Assembly (NCBI GenBank): GCA_030532465.1
Contig: JAUNLC010000003.1
Coordinates: 10,899 to 52,981, forward strand
DNA: 42,083 bases
Origin: Campylobacter sp.
GTDB lineage: Bacteria > Campylobacterota > Campylobacteria > Campylobacterales > Campylobacteraceae
Direction: 5' to 3'
Under the pieces are notes generated by a model. It did not search any database, was not told the origin of the DNA, and saw nothing but the letters and a program-made list of their open reading frames with translations. A program made the position numbers and the translations under genes. Below are positions 36,096-42,083 of the stretch, piece by piece; the first letter of the stretch is position 1; each line of letters begins with the position of its first letter.

Positions 36096-38087
36096 TTGAA
36101 ACGAACTATTTTTTTGATTTTTATAGCGATTTTTTTTACATCTTGCACTAAGATTAGCGCTCCAAAAGGCAATGAAAAACTCTTTAACCAAGACGGTCTA
36201 GGCAAAATTTCATACCTAAATTTAGAGATAGCTCAAACCTCCAGTTCGCTACCTAAAAATGAAAATATATCAAAACCAAGCGGGTCAAATTTACTTAAAA
36301 AACGATTTGGCATACTAACTCTTAAAGAGTTTCCTTATAATGAAAAAGAGGCTTTTTGGGCGATTGATGTTTATAAAAATTCAACTAATAGGCAGTATTA
36401 CGGGATGAATTTAAAGCCGATTTTAGATGATTGGTTTACGGCTCAGCAAACTAACGCTAACAAAGAGGCGTTAGGCTCGCTCTTGCTGCCCGCAATCACA
36501 ACCGCAACGACCTCGCTTAGAAATTTACCTACAGATGAGCCGATCTTACTAAATCCTGCTAAGGCGGGAGAGGGATATCCGTTTGATTACTTGCAAACAT
36601 CGACTCTTTCTATCGGATATCCGATCTTGATATCGCACTATTCGCTTGATCGAGCGTGGGTTTTTGCCGCAAACGATAATATAATGGGTTGGATCAAAGC
36701 CGAAGATGTGAAAATTTTAAGCCAAGATGAAGCAAACGAGCTGCAAACGGCGAATTTTATAACGATAACGCGCGACAAATCGCCGGTTTATGATACAAAC
36801 GGCGAGTTTTTGTTTTACTCCAGGCTAGGGGCGATTTTAGTCTTTCAAAGAGAGGATGAGTATAAATTTTACGGGCGAATTCACACTCGAGCAGGAGTTA
36901 AGAGGTATGAAATTTCAAAGGATATCGCTTCAAAATATCCGCTTGAATTTAACGATGCTAACACAAGGCTTTTAACCGAAAGTTTGCTTAGCGAGCCTTA
37001 CGGATGGGGAGGATTTGCCGATAAACGGGATTGTTCGCTCTTTACTCAAGATTTTCTTAACGGGTTTGGAGTGTGGTTACCTAGAAATTCAAAGGCTCAA
37101 AGCAGTGTAGGAGAGCGAATTTCGCTTGCAAATTTAACGAACGATGAGAAATTTAAGCTGATAAAAGATAAAGGCGTGCCTTATCTAACTTTGCTTCATC
37201 TAAGCGGACATATCATGATATATGCCGGCGAGAGTGACGGTAAGTTGCTTGTGATACATGATGTTTGGGGGCTAAGAACAAAGGATAAAGGAAGGGCTTT
37301 AATAGGAGGCGTAGCTATAACAAGCCTTGATATCGGCAGGGATAGAGCCGATATAGATGAAAAAAATTTGCTTATCTCAAAGATAGATTCGATGAATATC
37401 ATAAGGCTGTTTGATGAAAAAGAGGCGATAAGTAGGGCTTACGGAGTTAAGGTGGAAAATAACAGGGTTAAATTTAGCGACGGAAGCGAGATAGTTTTTG
37501 ACGACGGCTTAAAAAAGGACAAGGAGGCTCTGCTTGCAAATGCCGACGTGCAAGATATCTTTGCCGAGCCTTATGATATTTTTACTCCGCTTAAAATGCC
37601 TGTAAATGATGCGGGCAGATATAGAAACTACGAACTTTTGGATAAAATTTACGGCAAGGATGAGCCGGGCGTGAAGGCAAATTTGGTTGATGTGACTTGG
37701 CTTGAAAAGCATGTAAATAAAAAGTTTAAATTTAACTCTCAAAATGGCGCGGCAAAGGCTCTTGAAGCGGTCTCAAAAGAGCTTGACGAGCTTGTTAATA
37801 AAGAGCCTAAGATGCTTAAGTTTTTAGATAATCCTTCCGGAACTTTTAACTACCGCGTCATAGCCAAAACAAACCGCAAAAGCGCTCATGCTTACGGTAT
37901 CGCGATCGATATAAATACCGATAAGAGCGATTATTGGCAATGGAGCAAGGACGGAGTTTATCGCAACCAAATTCCCGAGCAAATAGTTAGAATTTTTGAA
38001 AAACACGGCTTCATCTGGGGAGGGCGATGGGTTAGCTTTGACACTATGCACTTTGAGTATCGCCCAGAATTTTTATATGCGAGATAG
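36096..38087 (+). CDS. Lipoprotein with NlpC/P60 (C40) and M15 (VanY-type) peptidase domains
   Basis: A 663-residue envelope protein, TTG start with AGAGGAG upstream. The lipobox is FFTSC (Cys17). Order: an NlpC/P60-stabilising region (about 65-150), an SH3-like region (about 165-275), an NlpC/P60 domain with Cys313 (KRDCSLF), His372 (SGHIMIY) and His388, and a linker. A C-terminal M15 metallopeptidase (about 500-660) carries zinc ligands His598 and Asp605 (SAHAYGIAID) and His652 (MHFEY). Both active sites look intact. C40 enzymes usually cut D-Glu-DAP or similar peptide bonds, and M15 enzymes cut D-Ala-D-Ala or L-Ala-D-Glu. One molecule could therefore trim two bonds of the wall peptide. Substrates are inferred. 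Confidence 0.88.
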   Translation: MKRTIFLIFIAIFFTSCTKISAPKGNEKLFNQDGLGKISYLNLEIAQTSSSLPKNENISKPSGSNLLKKRFGILTLKEFPYNEKEAFWAIDVYKNSTNRQYYGMNLKPILDDWFTAQQTNANKEALGSLLLPAITTATTSLRNLPTDEPILLNPAKAGEGYPFDYLQTSTLSIGYPILISHYSLDRAWVFAANDNIMGWIKAEDVKILSQDEANELQTANFITITRDKSPVYDTNGEFLFYSRLGAILVFQREDEYKFYGRIHTRAGVKRYEISKDIASKYPLEFNDANTRLLTESLLSEPYGWGGFADKRDCSLFTQDFLNGFGVWLPRNSKAQSSVGERISLANLTNDEKFKLIKDKGVPYLTLLHLSGHIMIYAGESDGKLLVIHDVWGLRTKDKGRALIGGVAITSLDIGRDRADIDEKNLLISKIDSMNIIRLFDEKEAISRAYGVKVENNRVKFSDGSEIVFDDGLKKDKEALLANADVQDIFAEPYDIFTPLKMPVNDAGRYRNYELLDKIYGKDEPGVKANLVDVTWLEKHVNKKFKFNSQNGAAKALEAVSKELDELVNKEPKMLKFLDNPSGTFNYRVIAKTNRKSAHAYGIAIDINTDKSDYWQWSKDGVYRNQIPEQIVRIFEKHGFIWGGRWVSFDTMHFEYRPEFLYAR

Positions 38088-38104
38088 CAGAATTTAAACC
38101 GTCT

Positions 38105-38150
38105 AAATTTGAGCGAATTTGCCTTTTATAGAATAAATTCGCTCAAATTT
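38105..38150. terminator. bidirectional terminator, perfect 16-bp stem
   Basis: AAATTTGAGCGAATTT (38105-38120) and its exact reverse complement (38135-38150) enclose a 14-base loop. A-rich and T-rich flanks on both sides make it usable by the lipoprotein gene on the plus strand and the transaminase gene on the minus strand. Confidence 0.8.
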
Positions 38151-38157
38151 TAAACAT

Positions 38158-39015
38158 CTATAAAATTCCCGCCTCTTTTTTAAGCTTTTCTATGTACATT
38201 TGCCTTAGTTTTGGAACATATTTTCCGACTTTTCCGCCGTTTATAAGTCTTTCATCGGCGCTTATTACGGGGATGAGTAAAAGTGTAGCTGCGCAGATGA
38301 AAACCTCATCCGCGTTATAAACGTCATCCATGCTAAAAGCACGCTGCTCTATCTTAAGCCCCGCTTGCTCGGCAAAGCCAAGGATAACTTTTCTTCGAAT
38401 GCCGGGTAAAATTTGATTAGAAAGCGGCTTTGTTATCAAAACTCCATCTTTTATGATAAAAGCGCTTGAGCTTGTAGCCTCGGTCACAAAGCCGTCTTCC
38501 ACCATAAATCCCTCATATGCGCCCTTTTTTACAGCTTGCTCTTTGGCATAGCACTGCGCTAGAAGCGAGATTGATTTTATATCGCGCCTCTTCCATCTTA
38601 TATCTTCTACACTTACGATACTAACTCCCTTTACGGCGTCAGGGTTGTGTACGATACCCTTTTCGTAACAAAATACAAAGCAGGTTGGTCTTAAATTTTT
38701 TATAAAATAAAAGTCCCTTTCAGCCACGCCTCGGGTGATTTGCATATAAACTCCACCCTCTTGCAAGCCGTTTTTTGCTATGACTTGATTTAAAATTTCT
38801 TCAAATTCATCTTTGCCGCACGGCAAATTTAGCTCTATGGCAGCTAGGCTCTTTTCAAATCTCTGCCAAAAGTCATCTTTATCTACGATTTTTCCGCCAA
38901 GAACCGGAACAACCTCGTAAATTCCGTCGCCAAATATAAAGCCTCTATCAAGCGCGCTTACTTTAGCCTCGCTTGAGTGCATAAATTCGCCGTTTAGATA
39001 AACTATATCTTTCAT
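38158..39015 (-). CDS. dat: D-amino-acid transaminase, class IV PLP enzyme
   Basis: A 285-residue PLP enzyme. The fold-type IV pattern includes SALDRGFIFGDGIYEV (residues 20-35), the Schiff-base Lys147 in RDIKSISLLAQCYAK, and Glu179 in VTEATSSSAF. Those segments resemble Bacillus D-alanine transaminase more than IlvE or PabC. It would interconvert D-Ala and D-Glu with their keto acids, supplying wall precursors, which is consistent with the neighbouring wall peptidase. Branched-chain or lyase activity is a less likely alternative. AAAGGA lies upstream. Confidence 0.82.
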   Translation of the reverse strand: MKDIVYLNGEFMHSSEAKVSALDRGFIFGDGIYEVVPVLGGKIVDKDDFWQRFEKSLAAIELNLPCGKDEFEEILNQVIAKNGLQEGGVYMQITRGVAERDFYFIKNLRPTCFVFCYEKGIVHNPDAVKGVSIVSVEDIRWKRRDIKSISLLAQCYAKEQAVKKGAYEGFMVEDGFVTEATSSSAFIIKDGVLITKPLSNQILPGIRRKVILGFAEQAGLKIEQRAFSMDDVYNADEVFICAATLLLIPVISADERLINGGKVGKYVPKLRQMYIEKLKKEAGIL

Positions 39016-39116
39016 TTTTTGTCCTTTTAGAGTTTGTATAATTTTAACTTAAAGATTATAAATAGCTTATAAAGTTAAAATTTGCACGATTTAAAGGAAT
39101 TTTTCGTAAGTTTTGA

Positions 39117-39122
39117 TATAAT
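39117..39122 (+). promoter_or_regulatory. -10 box (TATAAT) for the 39153 membrane protein gene
   Basis: A perfect TATAAT 30 bases upstream of the ATG at 39153. The ribosome-binding site is poor (GTGAAAAA). The rest of the gap from 39016 should also contain the transaminase promoter on the minus strand. Confidence 0.5.
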
Positions 39123-39152
39123 TTAGTCTAAATTTTAGACAAAAGTGAAAAA

Positions 39153-39662
39153 ATGAAAGAAATTCGGTTAAAAGATATCATCTTGCAAAACATCTTCGTA
39201 GTATCAAAGCAGCCGGTGCTGTTTCGCGATCTGCTCGAATCAAACTGCTTGTTTAACGAAGGTATGCTTGTTGATCCGGCTAAGTTAAATTTCAAATTTC
39301 GCTACGCTAAAACATATCTTGTTTATGCGATTTTTTGCGCTATTATCTTAGGCTTTTTGATTTTAATCACTCACCATCTCTTTACCAGACTTGATTTTCA
39401 CCTATCTATAATCAGCGCCGTTATAGTAACCGCTGCGGTTTTTATCGGATTTGATATGTTTAAAATTTGGGCTAGAAAAGCCGTAAGCAAAGAGCTTATA
39501 AAAAGAGCTTGGGCTATACACTTTCCGTATTTTTCTTATGAGAAATACTCCACCAAAGTGGAGATGATATACAATGAAGCTATAAAAAATGAAATTCCTA
39601 AAAAGGATCTTGAAAAATACGTTTTAGAAAGGTTGATAGCTCAATCAAAAGACGATATATAA
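39153..39662 (+). CDS. Small membrane protein of unknown function, two helices
   Basis: A 169-residue protein. A soluble N terminus (about 48 residues) is followed by two membrane helices (about residues 53-74 and 84-102, the second ending in GFDMFKIWARKAVSKEL) and a charged C-terminal domain. I do not recognise a family. It stands alone between the divergent transaminase gene and the convergent rsmH operon, whose last gene ends one base from its stop. Confidence 0.7.
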   Translation: MKEIRLKDIILQNIFVVSKQPVLFRDLLESNCLFNEGMLVDPAKLNFKFRYAKTYLVYAIFCAIILGFLILITHHLFTRLDFHLSIISAVIVTAAVFIGFDMFKIWARKAVSKELIKRAWAIHFPYFSYEKYSTKVEMIYNEAIKNEIPKKDLEKYVLERLIAQSKDDI

Positions 39663-39663
39663 A

Positions 39664-39948
39664 TCATTTTAGCTTTATAGGGTCTAAAATTTGGTTTTTA
39701 TATCTCATCTTTTCAAGTTTTAGTCTAAGCTCTCTGTTTTCTTCGAATAAAACATCTCGCTTTCCGCTTAGATCGGCTATATCTCTGCTTAGATAGTAAA
39801 TTTGATTGGTTATATAAATTTTAGGCAAAAACAATACAAGAGTGACAAAAATAGCCAAATATACGGTTAAAAGCGTTTTAAAGCTTAAATTTTCTTCAAC
39901 TTTTTGGTCTTTGTCATGAAGAGCCAGCAAATCATCTCTATCTTGCAT
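39664..39948 (-). CDS. FtsL-like small bitopic membrane protein
   Basis: A 94-residue protein: a charged cytoplasmic N terminus (about 22 residues), one membrane helix (about 25-47), then a heptad-rich coiled coil (YYLSRDIADLSGKRDVLFEE). Size, topology and position directly after rsmH match FtsL, the divisome protein that bridges FtsB and FtsQ/FtsW. Sequence alone is too short and variable to prove it. The start overlaps rsmH by 11 bases. Confidence 0.7.
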   Translation of the reverse strand: MQDRDDLLALHDKDQKVEENLSFKTLLTVYLAIFVTLVLFLPKIYITNQIYYLSRDIADLSGKRDVLFEENRELRLKLEKMRYKNQILDPIKLK

Positions 39949-40870
39949 TTTTTCCTCTTAAAATTTTAAAAACCCTCATTTTGGCGCAACTGCTTCTTGG
40001 ATTTTGTCTTATCTCGTTTTGGCTTGGCATTATAGCTTTTTTTGTGATAATTTCGCCTATCGAGTGGTTGTTGCCGCAGATACAGCGCATTACTCCGTCG
40101 GGGCAGATGCAGCTGTTAGCCCATTTTTTAAACCTGTTTTTTACAATCCTATCTTCAAGTGAATGAAAGCTGATTATAACTACTACGCACTCGTTTATAT
40201 CCGAATTTTCTATACTGTTAAGCAAATTTTCAAGCTCCGCTAACTCGCTATTTACCTCTATCCTGATCGCCTGAAATGCAAGTATGGCGGGACTAACGCT
40301 TCTGTTTTTAAGAGGTTTTATGCCGATGATGTTTGCAAGCTCGTTAGCGCTTGTTATCTTTGCTCTGTTTCTTCGCTCTACTATCTTGGATGCGATTTGT
40401 CTAGCGTTTGTTAGCTCCCCATACTCTCTTAAAATTTTAGCAAGTCTATCTTCGGGATAGAAATTTACAACTTCAAAGGCGGTTAAATCGCTATTTTGAT
40501 CCATTCGCATGTCTAAATTTTCGCTTTTGATACCAAATCCTCGATCACTCTTATCAAGTTGAAGCGACGACACTCCTATATCTGCAAGGATACCGCGAAT
40601 TTTATCTTTTTCAAGTCTGTTTAAAATTTCAGAAAACGGACTTTTGTATATATTAACGCGATCTTTAAATTTTGCAAGCTTATTAGTAGAAAATTCTATC
40701 GCCTCATCGTCTTTATCGCAAGCTACAAGTTTGATTTTGCTATTTTGCTCTAAAATGAGGCCGGAATGTCCCGCATATCCAAGCGTGCAGTCAATTATAA
40801 CTCCCTCTTTTATCTCGCTAAAAGCTTTTAGTACTTCATCTTGTAAAACTGGGATATGGGGAGAATTCAA
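39938..40870 (-). CDS. rsmH: 16S rRNA (cytosine1402-N4)-methyltransferase RsmH (MraW)
   Basis: A 310-residue SAM-dependent methyltransferase. The SAM loop is VIIDCTLGYAGHSG (near residue 30), followed by GILADIGVSSLQLDKSDRGFG, FQAIRIEVNSEL and IISFHSLEDRIVK, all typical of MraW. It methylates C1402 in the ribosomal P site. The start is TTG at 40870, with AAGGAAAAAT upstream and MNSPHIPVL matching the family start. It is cotranscribed with the FtsL-like gene. Confidence 0.96.
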   Translation of the reverse strand: MNSPHIPVLQDEVLKAFSEIKEGVIIDCTLGYAGHSGLILEQNSKIKLVACDKDDEAIEFSTNKLAKFKDRVNIYKSPFSEILNRLEKDKIRGILADIGVSSLQLDKSDRGFGIKSENLDMRMDQNSDLTAFEVVNFYPEDRLAKILREYGELTNARQIASKIVERRNRAKITSANELANIIGIKPLKNRSVSPAILAFQAIRIEVNSELAELENLLNSIENSDINECVVVIISFHSLEDRIVKNRFKKWANSCICPDGVMRCICGNNHSIGEIITKKAIMPSQNEIRQNPRSSCAKMRVFKILRGKNAR

Positions 40871-40897
40871 ATTTTTCCTTGCAATTTTAATTTAATG

Positions 40898-40903
40898 TAT
40901 AAT
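40898..40903 (+). promoter_or_regulatory. -10 box (TGTATAAT) for the class II aldolase-like gene
   Basis: A perfect extended -10 box (TG-TATAAT, the hexamer at 40898-40903) lies 30 bases before the ATG at 40933. AAAGG is at 40921-40925. Confidence 0.55.
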
Positions 40904-40932
40904 AACAAAAAAAGTTTATAAAAGGTTAAAAA

Positions 40933-41511
40933 ATGGACTTAAAATACGCTGCGGCTGAGCTTAGTAAAATTTCACTCTCAATGTTTAGAAAGAATTTCTT
41001 TGGCGTTTTTCACGGCTCTATTTCGGCGCGAATTGAGCACAATCAATTTTTGATAAACAAAAAAAACGCCATATTTGATAATCTCAAAGAAGAGAATTTT
41101 ATCATGCTAAGCTCCAAAAAGGATTATCGTTGGAACGATGCGAGCATGGATTCTGATATACACTTAAACATATACAAAAATATAAACGAGGCTAAATACG
41201 TTTGCTACGCCATGCCTCCGTATCTTACAGCCTATACTTTAAGCCACACTTTTATACATCCCAAAGACTACTTCGGTTATGCAAAACACCATGAACTTCC
41301 GATATACGATCCAAAACAGTTTGACGACTGGTATGAGCGTGCGCATACGGAGATTTATCGTTATATGATGGAGAAAAAGACAAATATAATGGTCATTAAA
41401 GGATATGGCGCATATGTATATAACAGAACTCCGTATCAGCTTGCTAAAGATGTCGCAATACTTGAAAATAGTTGTAAATTGTTACACATAGCTCACTCTT
41501 ATGAAATTTAA
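40933..41511 (+). CDS. Class II aldolase/adducin-fold protein, probably non-catalytic
   Basis: A 192-residue protein with the class II aldolase/adducin layout: FFGVFHGSISARI near the N terminus, IHLNIYKNINEAKYV in the middle, and IMVIKGYGAYVYN near the C terminus. The zinc-binding H-T-H before PPY in the enzymes reads Tyr92-Ala-Met94. The histidine of the NHG motif is Tyr158. Aldolase or epimerase activity is therefore unlikely, and a structural or regulatory role is possible, as for adducin. It is divergent from rsmH and precedes the PpiD-like gene. Confidence 0.75.
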   Translation: MDLKYAAAELSKISLSMFRKNFFGVFHGSISARIEHNQFLINKKNAIFDNLKEENFIMLSSKKDYRWNDASMDSDIHLNIYKNINEAKYVCYAMPPYLTAYTLSHTFIHPKDYFGYAKHHELPIYDPKQFDDWYERAHTEIYRYMMEKKTNIMVIKGYGAYVYNRTPYQLAKDVAILENSCKLLHIAHSYEI

Positions 41512-41643
41512 TCTAACTAACAAAATAAAAAATGTTAGTAAAATTAAAAAATTTATGCTATACAAACTACGAATTTAAGGTTACATTCACATAAATTTGG
41601 TAAAATAATACATAAAATTTTTAGTTAGTTTAAAGGAAACTAA

Positions 41644-42083
41644 ATGATAACTTGGATGCAAAAGCATAAAAAATATCTAGTAGTAACCATCTGGATAAGC
41701 ACTATAGCCTTTGTCGGTGCAGGCTTTGTAGGGTGGGGAGCTTACGATATGAATACTAACAGGGCAAACTCCATAGCCAAAGTAGGACATAGAACTATAA
41801 GCATTCAGGAATTTCAAAACAAATACAGTGAATTTTACTCATACTACAACCAGATCTCAGACGGTAAGATGACGGAAGAAAAAGCTAGCGAGCTTGGACT
41901 TGAAAATGCAGCCATAGAGGCTCTTGTGCAGGAGAATTTGCTGTTAAATTTCGCCGATGATTTGGGTCTTGGCGTAACCGATGAGGATGTTGTAGCATAT
42001 ATAGTTGCAAATCCCGCCTTTCAAGTCGATGGAAAATTTGACAAAAACCTATACAACGAGACGCTAAAAAGATCTAGGATAAA
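41644..42083 (+). CDS. Periplasmic foldase, PpiD/SurA_N-type peptidyl-prolyl isomerase (5' part)
   Basis: The ORF runs off the window after 146 codons. It has a single N-terminal anchor (about residues 11-34, ending VGWGAYDMN), then a SurA_N-like region (SIAKVGHRTISIQEFQNKY, GLGVTDEDVVAYIVANPAF) as in PpiD, including the FQVDGKFD motif. The PPIase domain would lie beyond the window. AAAGGAAACTAA precedes the ATG. As I recall, in C. jejuni a similar gene lies between mraW and ftsA. A weak TAAAAT box at 41601-41606 may drive it. Confidence 0.88.
   Translation, partial: MITWMQKHKKYLVVTIWISTIAFVGAGFVGWGAYDMNTNRANSIAKVGHRTISIQEFQNKYSEFYSYYNQISDGKMTEEKASELGLENAAIEALVQENLLLNFADDLGLGVTDEDVVAYIVANPAFQVDGKFDKNLYNETLKRSRI

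Noticed and set aside
41516-41539. ACTAACA/TGTTAGT repeat after the aldolase-like gene
   Set aside because: A 7-bp AT-rich stem without a T tract is too weak to call a terminator.
1-42083. Phase-variable homopolymer tracts, CRISPR arrays, tRNAs and insertion sequences
   Set aside because: No G or C run of eight or more, no spaced direct repeats, no tRNA cloverleaf and no transposase were found by reading.

Overview
The window looks like chromosomal core sequence from a Campylobacter species (Campylobacterota). The proteins closely resemble what I remember of the C. jejuni set (PurL, PurH, SecA, CbpA/HspR, HtrA/CprRS, RpmH-RnpA-YidD-YidC-Jag-MnmE). Intergenic DNA is rich in AAATTT-type words, TATAAT-type -10 boxes lack clear -35 boxes, and genes are packed with frequent 4-30 bp overlaps. 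G+C appears higher than in C. jejuni, and some genes differ from that species, so a relative in the oral/gut group (concisus, curvus, rectus or showae type) is more likely. The species is inference.

Layout. (1) 248-5900, plus strand: an NSS-type Na+-coupled transporter, a Ste24-like M48 protease, prmC, a DUF4149 membrane protein, a two-gene ThrE-type exporter and a YbgC thioesterase. (2) 5875-7742, minus: a family-4-like uracil-DNA glycosylase with altered active-site motifs, then a periplasmic-binding-protein-like exported protein. (3) 7995-12816, plus: the rpmH-rnpA-yidD-yidC-jag-mnmE block. rnpA appears to use an ATT start inside rpmH. (4) 12832-15174: two tandem paralogous lipoproteins and a CPBP-family membrane protease. 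(5) 15277-21269: purL, an SDH/Clp-fold protease, a TerB-J-domain protein, a GNAT acetyltransferase and purH, overlapping or nearly so. (6) 21407-23216: a DUF2249 protein, a histidine-rich polytopic membrane protein and a DUF59 Fe-S assembly protein, behind a TATAAT promoter with an FNR/CRP-type palindrome centred near -42.5. (7) 23229-26119, minus: cbpA-hspR and a K+/H+ antiporter. (8) 26304-29776, plus: htrA, terminator, cprR-cprS. (9) 29779-33576, minus: secA and a LolC/E-type permease. lolA (33669) is divergent. (10) 34204-36044, minus: a Pif1/RecD-type helicase and an exported protein. (11) 36096-38087, plus: a lipoprotein combining an NlpC/P60 and an M15 peptidase. (12) 38158-42083: a D-amino-acid transaminase, small membrane proteins, rsmH with an FtsL-like gene, a class II aldolase/adducin-fold protein with lost metal ligands, and the start of a PpiD/SurA-type foldase.

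Themes. Much of the window serves envelope biogenesis and quality control: YidC/YidD, SecA, LolA and the LolC/E permease, HtrA under CprRS, CbpA/HspR, PpiD-like, FtsL-like, and peptidoglycan hydrolases. The rest is purine synthesis, tRNA modification and translation. The best candidates for undescribed biology are the DUF2249/polytopic/DUF59 operon, the lipoprotein pair with its CPBP protease, and the two-peptidase lipoprotein. I saw no tRNA, rRNA, CRISPR array, insertion sequence or phase-variable homopolymer tract. No gene-free stretch exceeds about 260 bases.
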